From NCBI GenBank assembly GCA_905221615.1, contig CAJNDT010006002.1:1338501-1402500 (forward strand): a stretch of 64,000 nucleotides of DNA, given 5' to 3'. The notes beneath the pieces are model-generated. The model was not told where the DNA came from. It made no database searches and saw only the letters and a list, made by a program, of their open reading frames with translations. Origin of the DNA: Symbiodinium sp. CCMP2592. Taxonomy: Eukaryota; Sar; Dinophyceae; Suessiales; Symbiodiniaceae. Shown here in pieces: positions 1 to 30,345 of the stretch (within the stretch, counting starts at the first letter, position 1; each line of letters opens with the position of its first letter). A program made the position numbers and the translations under genes.

Positions 1-71
1 GACCCTAAACTATGGGAGTTGTGGTATATTCCTTGTTATGGGTAATGCAGGGTTTATATCATCAACCGTAG
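1..71. mobile_element. Truncated inverted-repeat (MITE-like) element, family K
   Basis: The first 71 bases match 45207-45284 closely and end in the same terminal motif ATCATCAACCGTAG. The complete copy at 45170-45284 begins with the reverse complement of that motif, so this is the right part of an element cut by the window edge. No coding capacity. Confidence 0.6.
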
Positions 72-320
72 CAGCTACCATGCTGAGGAATCCAATATGC
101 AGTACCGCAACCGACGGGTCCTCCAGGCCGGCAATGCCTCAAAAATGTGGTTACTGCTTCAGTTTTATTTTCAGAGAGGCATACTGATGCAGGGCCAATA
201 CATCACGGTAGCATGTCTTCAATCTACTGTAATGTTGGAGTTTGTCCTTCATGACTTGAAATATTGATTTCGAAGTGCTACGGTCTGCTAAAGCCCAAAC
301 CTCTGAACCCGCGGCTGTAG

Positions 321-354
321 ATTGTCTGTGTGCAGCACAAGTACCGCATTCCCA
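321..354 (+). CDS. Candidate small exon, function unknown
   Basis: It follows an AG acceptor after GCGGCTGTAG and ends at a strong GTAAGG donor. One frame reads IVCVQHKYRIP. There is no domain signal; it is included only because of the splice sites and the TSP1 exon that follows. Confidence 0.25.
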
Positions 355-563
355 GTAAGGCTCTGCCGGCCTCGTTGAAGTCTTCTGCACATTCAGGGAA
401 AGGTGTGAGGGCGGTGCGCCTTAGATACCCTAAACCCTAAACCCCTAAACCTCCAAACCCTCAAAAACCCCAAACCCTAAACCATGAACCCGTCAAGGAT
501 CCCAAGGCCCAAGCCCTTTTTGAGAGACGCTTGGGCTTTGTTTGGTGTTTGTGAGCGACTCAG

Positions 564-19740
<19,177 letters not shown>

Positions 19741-20457
19741 TAGAGGGACCTTAATAATTAGAATAGGGTTTTGGGCCCATTATACAATAATTAGAATAAG
19801 GAGCCCCAAAATGGTAGAGGCAATTTTTGAGGCCCCTATATTAGTCTAGGTTCCTGAGTAGTACCCTTTTTCATTTAAGGGTTCCCACAAAGGGTCTTAT
19901 ATGAGTGATCCTTAAGGGATCTATAGGGGTTCATGTTTTCATTCCGGGTTCCCTTAGAAACAAGGGTACCCTTACTTAAAGGGGCTACTCAGGAACCTAG
20001 TCGTATGGGGGCGTGTACAGTTTGAAAATATTGATTCCTGAGAGTTGCTGCTTATAGTGAGTTATACAGTTGTACCGTAATATCTCCCCAAAACCGTATT
20101 GTGCTTGTCAATGGCCCTACACTATGGCCTCAGGGCTTGATACGGCATTTATTATTAGGGTTTCATCAGGGTTACTGAACGCTTTCTATGCTCATTGGTG
20201 TTACTATCCAGGTTGCTACAGTATATAACTTAAGGTGCAGGGCCTTAAGATTTCAGGTTGGGGTTTTAGACCATAGTATGGGTGGCTGGCTATCCGAGAT
20301 CTACCGGCTTTTTTACATAGCGCCAGGCCCGATGCACAAAGATTTGCCGTAAACCGAAGCCCATTTCCTTGCAATTTAAGAGACCCAAAACAGAAACCAA
20401 GACGCTAAACTCCAACCCCCCAATCCTGAACGAAAAGTCCTAAGAGCACAAACACAG

Positions 20458-20536
20458 GCTTCACTACCCCAAGACTGCTGGCCTACACTTACAAGCCCTC
20501 GACTCGATAGGCCGCAAAACCAACGACAAGCTTCAG
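20458..20536 (+). CDS. Candidate exon upstream of gene 2
   Basis: Acceptor AGCACAAACACAG, donor GTGTGT, phase 2 to 0. It reads LHYPKTAGLHLQALDSIGRK and ends DKLQ. No assigned gene. Confidence 0.3.
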
Positions 20537-20632
20537 GTGTGTTTACCAAGACTGCGCTTGGTCTGAGTCCGGCACCCAAAAGTCTCTGGGGAGCTGACAG
20601 GGTTCGGGCGATTCGGGGTTTAGGCTTCAGCT

Positions 20633-20827
20633 ATGGGTTCTACAAGATTGAATGTGAGATGTTTAGTAGGAGTTCTTCTGTTCCTCGTTTTCATGTTCAG
20701 TGGTGGGTGCTCTCGTAACCAGGTTGGACCAAGCCCCAAAATATCTGTATCCTCCCCGAGAGAGCAATCTCCTCTGATGAGGGAGTTTACCTTCCTTCAT
20801 CAGACTCTGAAGGCTCAACAAATCGAG
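20633..20827 (+). CDS. Gene 2 exon 1: signal peptide
   Basis: ATG at 20633 starts MGSTRLNVRC, followed by a 13-residue hydrophobic stretch (LVGVLLFLVFMFS) and GGC, a classical signal peptide with cleavage near residue 24. Donor GTATAA leaves phase 0, which matches the DC exon at 21061. Confidence 0.75.
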
Positions 20828-23800
20828 GTATAATCCTTATTCAAGGCATTCGGCTTCCTGGGTGTGTAGAAACCTCATGACTCACAAAGCTTTGCTTTCC
20901 TGGCTGAAGGCCCCTTGATTTTGCTTTTTAAAGAGACAGTGCTGCATGTTGGGTTTAGGGTTAAGGGGTTTAGGGTTTAGGATTGTTGCAAGTAAGTTCT
21001 AGCGTCGGTGCCCCGAAGCCCAAACCGCTCAGGCTTTCATCTACGCACCTTAGTTGTCAGGACTGCATCCCCGTGTTGCGAAGATTCTAGTACCCCGACC
21101 ATCAGATAGCCGAAGCGTGCCAACAAAAGGAGCATCTTTCAGCAGGGCTTTGGGTTTAGATTTACAGGTTTTAGGATTTAGGATGCTCGAATTCCTGAGG
21201 TTGCCCAAACAATCTATATGGGTGGTTGTCAAAATTATGGTCCCTTTTTGGGTACCCTAAAGATTAGGTGCCGCAATATAACAAGGACCCAAAAAGGGAC
21301 CCCAATTTTGACAAACACCTATATGGCAACTATTTTAGAGCACTTGCAGCGAATCTTCCCACCCTAAACCCTAAACCCTAAATCGTGCCAGTTGGTCGGA
21401 CTGGGGCGCTTGCGACCAGCTCGGGTCCTGGAAACCTTGTGCGATGCTCTCCCATTCTGGGCTTAGGGGCTTGAGAACATGCTATCTGGGAGTTTCCGAA
21501 AATAGGGAACCCTAATTTAGTGCCCTATATTGTGGGATCCTTATTACAAGGATCCCAAAATAAGGTACCCCTAATCTACGGAGAATCCCATCTAGAATAA
21601 GAAGTGCATCTTCTGCAAGCAATACTCGAAGCTGGTCGTTCCGACAGCCCCCGCCCAAAACCCTGCTCCTCATCCCAGGGACTCCAAATGATCAGGGATC
21701 CTACTATAATTTAAGGAATCTATTCCCTATAATTAAGGGATATTGGAGTGTCTGGGATCATCATGAGTATCAGAACCAACAAAAAGCATGCATGTACTCG
21801 TATCTCCCGCGCAATTACGGTGTGACACTCATGCTCACCTTGAACCTGCCAATCACAATCAGCATCCAGCATCCATACCTATCACCTTCATCTTCAACGG
21901 CACCGTCGGCATCACCATAATCACCGTCCTTTTTTCATCTTCATCATCATCACGACAATCAGTTTCATCATGGGCATCAACCTCGCCAATGTTCATGGTC
22001 ACCTGCACCATCCTCGTGACCCCCAAATCATCACTGCCCCAGTCCCTTTTATTGTAAGACAGGCGTCGTTGTCGTCAGGCAGTCGTTGTCATCCTCCATC
22101 CCTTGCACCAGTTTTGCATCAGAAGAACCGTCCAGATACAAGCATTGGTCGTGGTATCCAAGGCAGACTGTGCGGGAGAACTGCAGTAATTATGGTTTGG
22201 GATCGTGCATGCTATGTTTGAGAGGTCTGTCGTTCTTTTATTTCCGTCCAATTTTCCGGAGCCACTGCCACCACCCAGCCAGATGTAGCACAGCCGAGGC
22301 TTTTCTGAATTTAAAATCGTCCTCATATATGGATTTGAGCACACTGTCCTGGAAAGCCATGGTTATCCACGCATAGGTTGAATTATCGGGAGTCTTCTAC
22401 AAAGCTCTCCATGATGAAAGGCCAGAAGATTTGCTAAGCTGTCCAACAATCTTTAACGTTTGTGTCCATGCTCTTGTGAGGGACGGCAGTAGCCAGTAGC
22501 AGAGAGATGCGAACGTCGTGGCGAGGTGTGATGGTCAGATGCGCAGACATCGGCGGGCCTTGAGCTCAGGGGAACAGCAGTGGCTGCTACGAATGCGTGC
22601 TGCTGCTGCTGCTGCTCCAACGACCACCACCACCACCACCACCACCACCACCACCACCACCACCACCACCACCACCACCACTAGCAGCAGCAGCAGTACC
22701 ACTTGCTACGGCTGGGGGGACTGTTTCCATGTTGTGGTTTTGATGTCAAGTGCTTCATACCAGTGATGCTGACAAGGCGGCCATCAACAAAGAGTCTAGG
22801 ATGGTAGTCATGGTAGGGTCCTGGCGACGGGGAGGTCCTGCAGCATGCTGAGTGCGGTGGCCGGCAATGTATGCCACAAGCTCAGGGCATCCGGGGAACT
22901 GTGGCAATTTTCCATTGAATGGCCTTCTTGACAGAGCTGTTCATACATTCAGGGTTGAGGTTTTTGTGTGAGCCTTAGGGTTTTCAATTTCTCCAAAATT
23001 CCGTGGCAATCATTCCCCAAATCAGAATGTCGAAGCCAATGCCGAAACAAGCATAAAGTTGCATGCGCGCCGGCTCGTAATCAGTATATACTCTGGACTT
23101 TTCAGAACAAGTTGACAGCTGGGTTCGGAGCCATTGCTTGGGAGCCGGGTTTAGAGAGTTGGGGTTTAGGCCTGGATTCCTGTTCTCATTAAGGGGTCAT
23201 GGGGGACCTAGACGGTCATGATTATAAGGGTACTAGTTCTGGAGGAGCCAGGCTTAAAGGGTTGAAGGGTCACGGACTTAGGGTCAGGATTTTAAATTTG
23301 CCCGTGTGCAGGAAGTTAAGTTTAGGGTTTCATCGCCATCAGTCACAGACCACCCGCTGGACTTTATACCTGAACACGACCACATTCTGAGTGCTCACCC
23401 CCGAATGGCCAGACTCCTACGTCTCGAAACCTGAAATCCCCAAACCCCTAAGCTCTAAATCCCTATGAAACCCTGAACCCTTAAGCTTTAAAACCCCATT
23501 CCCCACAGCCTGGCAACCTCAGCCCTTCAAGTCTAGAACTGAAGTCCTTAAAGTCTTTAGAAAAGACCCGTAGGAGCCCTGAACTACAACAGCCCAGACA
23601 AAAGCAGCTCTTGCGCTCTAAGTCCTCCAGGCCAAAGGACCCCAACATAGTACATTTCAAAGCAAGAATCCCCTAAACCCTAAACCCCTAAACCCTAAAC
23701 CCCTAAACCCTAAACCCCTAAACCCCTAAACCCTAAACCCTAAACCCTAAACCCCTAAACCCTTAAACCCTAAACCCAGAATGCACATCTGGTCACGACC

Positions 23801-26800
23801 AGGCCGGGTGATGCTGAGGAGATGCACAAATGTCCGCGCTTCTGCGGGCATCCAAGCATGTTTCTGCTTCGGGTTTGGGGCTGATCGGACTACGCCGCCG
23901 TTTCTGGGTTACGTTTGCACATTTGCATGAAGCGTTCGGGCTTTCGAAGTTTGGGGTCTGTAGGGTTTGTACAGGTGTTGTAGGGTTTAGGGCTGATGTT
24001 CTCATGACGTTCATGGCATACGACAGTCTGAGAGCTGACGTGAGCTCCTTTATGTTCGAGTGATGCTAGTGATCGTCATGGCGCAAGAACATCTCATAGC
24101 TTTCGACCTGGTTTAGGGTTTGCAATAATTATGCCTTCCGGTTTTCGTGTGATTGGATGCGGACATCAACGGTTTGTCTTGGGGCGCAGGTTTGCGTGAT
24201 CCCGTGTTGCAGCGTTGAAAACTGGTTTTTCAGACTTCACAACCCGCAGGCGGTGTGGCGGCAACCACATGGGATCCGTAAGAGATTGGGTAGTTTCGGT
24301 CCTACTTGTTTGTGTGGCAATGCAGGTCTTGCATAATGAAGGCTTAGTTAAATTCCGCAGGTGACTACGGCTCGGGTTGTGGATGACCACTAGCGTGGTT
24401 TTGCTTTGATCACTACAACGAAAGATTTGAAACTCACCCTACCTACAACGAGAAACTGGTCATGTTCTCTCCGGCCATGCATTCAGAAGGAGAAGGCTTT
24501 CGGCATGGCAGACCAAGCCAATACATGGCCCCTGTTCCTGGCACGAGGTCAGGGCAAGGAAAGCAATCCTGATCCGTGGTCAGCCCGCAGCTGTCTGCCC
24601 AAGCTCCTTTTGCACAGGGTTTCACCGTATATACCCAACCCCCAAATACCTACCTTGTTGCGAGCTTCTACAAGGTGATCATAACAAGGAGTCCTAAAAA
24701 GCAGTTTCAAACCACACGTATCTAGGCAAAGTCTCATACCTGATCTCAAGAAGGTTAAAGCTGGCAGAGACCGCAGTGGACCCACATGTTAGTGATAGTA
24801 GCAACTACGAGGGTTTCAGAAGTTGGCGACTGGCATGCTCTTGGCGTAGCAGTGTGCAGACCTGGGAGTAGCTTCTGTCCGTTTGTTCACGGCGTCAAAC
24901 AAGAGAAAAGAAATGAATGGCATGTGAACGTGTTGGCCCCAGCTCCTAAACAGAGAAATCGTCTTCCTTTCGTTACTGAACAAGGCTGTTTAGGTCCCCT
25001 CTAATTGACCGCAGTCCCCAACCTGTGTGATAGCGAGCCTAATGTGAAGACTACAGCCCTACAGAATCCTGATCCCCATAGCCAAGCAGCCCTTTCCCTA
25101 ACCCTTTCCCTAACCCAGCGCAATGGTGGAAGCTTTGTTGGCCTCGTTTCAGGAGCTGGGCGCTGGGCTTTCATATGGGGTAGGAAGTGCGTATCCGAAG
25201 ATGTCAGATCGCGATTCAAGTACTTGCGGCTTAAAGGGTCTGTGTCTGTATATATATATATATATATATATGTATGCATGTATGTATAGATAGATAGATA
25301 TATAGGGCCTCAGGTGTTCGACGAGTGGGTAGTTGTGAAGGCTTTGGCATCCGGAACAATGAGCCCAACATGCAGCACCACACTCTCGCTCAACCCGCGG
25401 TATACGGTCATACGGCCTCAGTTGCGCATCGCTAATCTTCGTAACCCGAAAGGCCCTATCTTCCGATTGAAACTCCCCTCGATTAACGACCCTACAAGAC
25501 TCAAGGAACCCTGATAGCCTGAACCATAGACACAAGGGTTTCGGACGCTTCTTCCTCTTTCGTGCTTTGAGGAGCAGCTGGAAAGAGAGCACCGGCAGGC
25601 CATTCGGTTTGGGGTTCCGGAGGGTTTTGATATGCTTATTGTTTGTGGGTTTGTTGTAGCTTTTCAGGGTCTAGAGTCTAGGGCTTATTTAGGCTTCCAG
25701 TGTCCAGAAGAATGGTCGGATCCCTTTTGTCAACGCTCGTCTTCTGCCTGCTCTTATCGTTACTAGTAGAATTACCATAACTATTGCCATTACAAATATT
25801 TTTACTATTACGTATTAATATCGATAGGCTTCCGTGTCCGCTTGATTCGATATGTGACGGAAACTGCTGAAGTTTGAAGCACGCGGCCGAACCTTTGCAG
25901 CGCCGCTGGACCGCAGGTTGAAGAGAAGCACAAGGACATCTGGCACCAGCATCTCACATGAGAGGGTTTAGGGTTTTTTGTTCAGGGTTGGTTAAGATCC
26001 AACCAGAGGTTTTTTTCGATTCACCAAGTAGTGACATAGTGTTAGTGGATCCATGAAGGGGTGCTTGTGAGTGGCTCCGCAAGAGTGCGGCATCGGGGGT
26101 TAGGCTTGCAGGTTTTGCAAGTAAGTGATCCGAGGCTACATCGTGTTCACAAGAGTGTGGTGGCGCGCCTGGAAGCCGAGAACGCGACTCTCCGTGCACA
26201 GTCTCTGGTCGGCAAGACAACTCAAGGTAGGCTTCGAGGTTTGGGAGCCGCAGGGAACTACTGTCGGGGCCGAAATACTATCTTGGGGGGTTCTTATTAT
26301 ATGAAAAGTAGAAAGGGCCCCTAAACCATATTCTAATTATTAAGGCCCCTACATCAAACCCTAAACCCTCCTGTTCCTACTTTGGACGCTTCTCTCTATC
26401 CCCCGGGTTTTGCTGGATATTCCTGTTTGCATAGAGCCTGCTCGCTGGGAAAGCCTGAGCATGATGAAGTCCTAAAGCCCTAAACTCTACCTGGACCCTA
26501 AGGAGCCTACCTTTGTAGGGCCCCTTAAAATGATTTCACAAGTCCCTAAAAAGGTAGGTTATTTGGGGTTAAGGTAAACACTCTAAACCCCGGAACCCTA
26601 GAATCCTAAGACCCTAAACACCAGACAGAAAACCCTTAAGCCTCGAGAAAGAAGCTCGACCCATCCTTACACCGCACACCTGAAACCCCAAGAGATCCCA
26701 AAAGGTTGAAGCCTAAATACCGGAGGTTTCGGGCTTAGGGTTCAGGGTCTTGGGTTTAGGTTTTAGGGTTTGGGTTTACGGGACTGTGGGTTGGGGTTTA

Positions 26801-28628
26801 AGATCTCTGGTTTGGGGTTTGGTCGGACATTCGTCAGACAGTGTCAGCCATCAGGACTTATGGTGTGTGCGTGTGTGTTTGGGGTTGAGGCTTGAGGGTT
26901 TTGGAACCCTGGACACCCTAAGTTGGCTTGAGCGCTGCTCAACTATGCCTGGGTTCTTGTCAAAGGATCTAAGTTAAGTTACCACACTAGGAATCTACAG
27001 TACATTATATGGTTTCTATATTACGGTCATTTAAATTTTACTAAATCACTGAAAAAGGACCGAGGTGCCTTCGTCCAACTGTCATTGGTAAAGCCTAGTT
27101 ACGGAGCCTCCTGAAGAACCTTTCACGAGCAACATGCCAAACCTCACAACTTCAGACCCCCGGATGCCCAAACCCCTTAACCTCCAAGCCCCGAAAGCCT
27201 ACAACTCGAAACCTTACACCACTAAACCATCCTAAACCCTAAATGCTGAGCCCTACACCCCTAACAAACCCTAAAGATTGGAGAGTTTGAGGCTTGATGC
27301 AGCACGGCAGAGCTTCCACGCGCAAGTGGAAGAGGCTGACTCGGATTTCATGCTTAAGCTTCGGATTGCAGGTTACTGGAATTGGGGATGAGGGAAGCTT
27401 AGATAGGATTGTATAGGGCTATTCCTGTAGCCGGCACTTTTTCACCACTACATCCCGACAGTGCCACACATGCTGGTGCTATGTCCTGCTGTTCAGTAGG
27501 GAGGGCCTGTAAAGACGCATGACACGCAAGGAGTGTATTCGGATGCCATGACAGATGATACAGCTTATGCAAGATCGAGACATGTACGTACGAGCCAGCT
27601 TCTCTCGTAGGCTTCAGCGGATGTGTTCCTGGGATACAGGGGTGCAGTCCGTTTGTTGTTTGGCATTCAGTGATGAAGCACATTGTATATAGCGAAGCGA
27701 AATCATGAATTAGCCAAACGTTATACACCAAGCGAGACAAAAAGAGATGGAGAGAGTGCTTCGTCTCGAATCAGACTACGAAGAAGCCTTCATTGAGGAA
27801 GGGCAGCTGTTGCGTGATGAGTTCCATGTTTGGGGAGGGGCCTACGTGATTTTCTGATACCGAGAACCTGGGGATTTCCCGTGTGTAGATCTTATTTGCA
27901 TGTATACAGCATTATACATTTGCGTGCGTGCGCTAAATACCTACTTACGCTACATCGAGATTACTAAGTTTTGGGATCCTCAACATGCCAGAACTGAAGT
28001 CAGAAGCGAGTGGGTACATTCCAAGAGCACGAGGTCAAAGCAGAGCCTTCGTGCGACAGCATCGTGTGCGACGAGACCCTCGGAGACCCATTCAGGGCAC
28101 TCGAAACTTGTGGAAGAGACGTTGGCGTTTCAGACCTAGCGGGCTTTAGGTGACGGATACTTAGGGATAGAGATACCTGCTTTGAGGTGGAACAGACTGT
28201 TTCTCTGAGGTAGAGTAGACTATTTTGGGGCTTCGGATTCTATGGGAGGGTGTTTGCAGGAGGGCTTAGCTTGGAAGTTTGGCGTCGGTGGCACTCGGTT
28301 TCCAAACGACGGCTTAAGGTCTGAGAGGCAGCCAACTGCGCGAGTAAGTGGCCAGAATCATAGTAGTGGCTTCCTCTTTACGCATCAGTGGAGGGGCTTC
28401 TGTTCTCTATGGTACATCAACCGGCGAACCCCAGCCGAGCGCTGTACAAGCACCTGTACTGAGTCGGCAGCCCAGCATGTGTTAGAGGTTTCGGTTAAGG
28501 GTTTAGGGATTGGTAGCTGGAGCAAACAGCACGCCAAGGCAGCAAACGCAAGAGTCGCCAAGTCTCAATTTCGCAGTTCCTGCGAATCCCGACAAGATAA
28601 CGGAAAAGTTTCAGTCTCTAGACCCTAA
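20633..28628 (+). CDS. Secreted/surface TSP1 protein gene (gene 2)
   Basis: The gene opens with an ATG exon that encodes a signal peptide and continues with TSP1 exons in matching phase at 21061, 21392, 22167, 25153 and 26135. The junctions rebuild DCIPVLRRF-Y-WSDWGACDQ and NCSNYGLGSCMLC followed by GRWAFIWGRKC, both normal TSP1 layouts. At least three domains are implied, one of them incomplete in my exon set. I provisionally add the Cys-bearing exons 28004-28628, which are tightly spaced, all phase 0, and end in a stop. That last part could instead belong to a separate gene. By family the product should be extracellular or an organelle-surface adhesin. I see no membrane anchor. Confidence 0.6.
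21061..21089 (+). CDS. Gene 2 exon: TSP1 entry (DCIPVLRRF)
   Basis: Acceptor CCTTAGTTGTCAG, donor GTACCC, 29 nt, phase 0 to 2. The TA left over joins T at 21392 to make Tyr, giving DCIPVLRRFYWSDWGAC. Confidence 0.65.
21215..21325. mobile_element. Palindromic MITE-like element, family D
   Basis: Inverted ends ATATGGGTGGTTGTC and GACAAACACCTATATG. The best preserved copy, inside the intron between 21089 and 21392. Confidence 0.8.
21392..21424 (+). CDS. Gene 2 exon: TSP1 core (WSDWGACDQ)
   Basis: Acceptor AATCGTGCCAG, phase 2. WSDWGACDQLG has both tryptophans and the first cysteine. The donor may be GTCCTG here or GTGCGA after 21438. Confidence 0.75.
21486..21591. mobile_element. Palindromic MITE-like element, family E
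   Basis: Ends CTGGGAGTTTCCGAAAAT and CTACGGAGAATCCCA, near inverted. Confidence 0.7.
21680..21752. mobile_element. Shortened family B element
   Basis: The right arm AATTAAGGGATATTGGAGT is intact; the left arm after GACTCCAA is deleted relative to 14054-14150. Confidence 0.7.
22167..22224 (+). CDS. Gene 2 exon: TSP1 end (NCSNYGLGSCMLC)
   Basis: Acceptor GTATCCAAGGCAG, donor GTCTGT, phase 0 to 1. VRENCSNYGLGSCMLC matches the closing Cys pair of TSP1, and the leftover G joins GA at 25153. Confidence 0.65.
22614..22690. repeat. (ACC)n microsatellite
   Basis: About 20 ACC units then GCAGCA; intronic. Confidence 0.95.
22844..22868 (+). CDS. Candidate TSP1 fragment (AECGGRQ)
   Basis: Acceptor GGTCCTGCAG, donor GTATGC. 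HAECGGRQ resembles a TSP1 CGG core. The phase chain 22224 to 25153 bypasses it, so it may be a decayed or alternative exon. Confidence 0.3.
23672..23776. repeat. Interstitial CCCTAAA telomere-like array
   Basis: About 100 bp of CCCTAAA/CCCCTAAA units, the opposite orientation to the array at 6791. Confidence 0.95.
24768..25003 (+). CDS. Candidate exon, 78-codon open frame
   Basis: Acceptor AAAGCTGGCAG opens a frame to a stop at 25001-25003. It includes GDWHALGVAVCRPGSSFC, faintly TSP1-like. It lies inside the phase-consistent intron 22225-25152. Confidence 0.3.
25153..25241 (+). CDS. Gene 2 exon: TSP1 core (RWAFIWGRKCVSEDVRSR)
   Basis: Acceptor GGCCTCGTTTCAG, donor GTGTCT, phase 1 to 0. GRWAFIWGRKC followed by VRSRFKY gives the W..W..C and R.R ladder. 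A GTAGGA inside could shorten it. Confidence 0.7.
26135..26207 (+). CDS. Gene 2 exon: TSP1 core (SCSQECGGAPGSRERD)
   Basis: Phase 0 to 1, donor GTCGGC. ATSCSQECGGAPGSRERD then SPC is a clear TSP1 C...CGG...R.R core. The acceptor (ATCCGAG) is weak, but an in-frame TGA just upstream requires a start near here. Confidence 0.75.
26258..26353. mobile_element. MITE-like element, family C
   Basis: It ends CTAATTATTAAGGCCCCTAC with a matching GGGGCC left arm, about 50 bp after the TSP1 exon. Confidence 0.65.
26380..27740. other. Non-coding stretch with AAACCC-type filler
   Basis: Mostly degenerate CCCTAAA/TTTAGGG sequence. A 113-codon - strand open frame (27399-27740) has no splice or family support. 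I see nothing else I can call. Confidence 0.6.
27746..27856 (+). CDS. Candidate acidic exon (MERVLRLESDYEEAF)
   Basis: The open frame reads MERVLRLESDYEEAFIEEG and on to a stop at 27857-27859. It is strongly protein-like and acidic. It could be a first exon of a gene leading into 28004, or an exon with a donor at GTGATT. Confidence 0.35.
28004..28120 (+). CDS. Cys-bearing exon (PSCDSIVCDETLGD)
   Basis: Acceptor GAACTGAAGTCAG, donor GTTGGC, 39 codons, phase 0 to 0. The PSCDSIVC pair resembles the end of a TSP1 domain. It starts a tight group of four phase-0 exons. Confidence 0.5.
28260..28343 (+). CDS. Exon (AWKFGVGGTRFPNDG), perfect donor
   Basis: Acceptor GGGTGTTTGCAG and consensus donor GTAAGT; 28 codons, phase 0 to 0. 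Only a 45-bp intron follows. The WKFGVGGTRF stretch is loosely like an RCC1 blade, but this is not secure. Confidence 0.6.
28389..28487 (+). CDS. Cys-rich exon (AERCTSTCTES)
   Basis: An excellent acceptor (CTTCCTCTTTACGCATCAG), donor GTTTCG, 33 codons, phase 0 to 0. WRGFCSLWYINRRTPAERC is followed by TSTCTES. Followed by a 42-bp intron. Confidence 0.6.
28530..28628 (+). CDS. Exon with stop formed by CCCTAAA repeat
   Basis: Acceptor GGAGCAAACAG, phase 0. It reads HAKAANARVAKSQFRSSCES and ends VSVSRP with TAA inside the first of a run of CCCTAAA units (28622-28645). Alternatively it splices at GTTTCA after 28607. Confidence 0.5.
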   Translation, partial: HAKAANARVAKSQFRSSCESRQDNGKVSVSRP

Positions 28629-28799
28629 ACCCTAAACCCTAAACCCGAAGACAGTCTTATCCCCCGACCAATATCTCCCAGAGGCGGCCTGGAGTCGGTA
28701 TTCTCCAAGGACTTGGAAACGAGAACCCTGAACCCAAACCCGTAAAGTCCGAAAACTTACAGTGACCTAAACCCATCCCTAGGAATGGTAATAGTAATC

Positions 28800-28976
28800 G
28801 GAATAGGAATACTGCTACTACTACTACTACTACTACTGCTACTACTACTACTACTACTAGTAGTACTACTAGTACTACTGCTACTACTATTACTACTGCT
28901 GCTACTGCTGCTACTGCTACGACTGCTACTACTACTGCTACTGCTACTGCTACTGCTACTGCTACTGCTACTGCTA

Positions 28977-29041
<65 letters not shown>

Positions 29042-29186
29042 GCTGCTGCTGCTGCTACTGCTACTGCTACTGCTACTGCTACTGCTACTGCTACTGCTAT
29101 CGCTGCTGCTGCTGCTGCTCCTGCTCCTGCTGCTGCTACTGCTCCTGCTACTGCTACTGCTACTGCTACTGCTACTGCTACTGCTA

Positions 29187-29280
<94 letters not shown>

Positions 29281-29393
29281 TGCTACTGCTACTGCTATCG
29301 CTGCTGCTGCTGCTGCTCCTGCTCCTGCTGCTGCTACTGCTCCTGCTACTGCTACTGCTACTGCTACTGCTACTGCTACTGCTACTGCTCCTA

Positions 29394-29481
<88 letters not shown>

Positions 29482-29546
29482 TGCTACTGCTACTGCTATC
29501 GCTGCTGCTGCTGCTGCTCCTGCTCCTGCTGCTGCTACTGCTCCTG

Positions 29547-29578
<32 letters not shown>

Positions 29579-29636
29579 ACTGCTACTGCTACTGCTACTG
29601 CTACTGCTGCTGCTGCTGCTGCTGCTACTGCTACTA
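28800..29636. repeat. CTN trinucleotide satellite with ~200-bp higher-order repeat
   Basis: About 840 bp of CTG, CTA and CTC triplets. One frame reads almost pure Leu (28785-29723). Marker TATCGCTG recurs near 29098, 29297 and 29498, showing a roughly 200-bp unit repeated three times. The open frame follows from the triplets having no stop and is probably not a protein. Confidence 0.95.
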
Positions 29637-29686
29637 ATAGTAATAATCGACTACAAAAAACACAATAATAATACTTATTATTGTAG

Positions 29687-29719
29687 TACCAAAAAGACTG
29701 AGGAACCGGCCACCGTCCG
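29687..29719 (+). CDS. Candidate 33-nt exon with consensus donor
   Basis: Acceptor TTATTATTGTAG, donor GTGAGT. One frame reads TKKTEEPATVR. The short length and unknown phase partner keep this tentative. Confidence 0.3.
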
Positions 29720-30345
29720 GTGAGTTGACTCTGACCTTCGCGCCAGATTCGGAAGCATCAGGCGCAAGCAGAGCACATGTCAGGGAAGACTTGGATGTCT
29801 GAGGAGACAGAGGTCCGGGGTTTGTGGAGGTCCTGTTTTGGATTGAACTGAGAAGGTTCAGGTGTCGCAGAATGTCCTCGCAACGCCTTCCATGGCCCTA
29901 GACTGAGATCGCGTGCAGCCATGAAACTTGACACAGCCCGACTGGAATGCCTAAGTCCTGAAGCCGCCGACTAGTGACTAAGTGCACATGAACATGCAGA
30001 TGCGCACGGCTTCCGGAGAACTACCTTATAGATCACCTTTTTACCAGCCCGCGAGTTCTCAGAGAGCATCGTTCATGATGTTATGCTGCTTGCAGCCTCC
30101 TGCTTGGCACCCAACATTCCGTCATACCCCCTTTAGTAGAGCACGTCTTCCATGATTCATGGTCTTTATAGCTAATAACTTCTCTACGGCCACGCCGCCG
30201 GATGTAGACCTTCGCATGGAAGCGCATTAAAGACAGCTTTGCAATGATTCCCTCAACTTTTCCACCACATTCCCTGGGGCAGATGACTCCGACCTCGGCA
30301 CTGTCTTCGCAGATTGGAGCCTCTTCTATCGGGGGTTTAGGGTTT

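Noticed and set aside
28785..29723. 312-codon poly-Leu open frame
   Set aside because: It is the translation of a CTN trinucleotide array, which has no stop in that frame; no splice or domain support.
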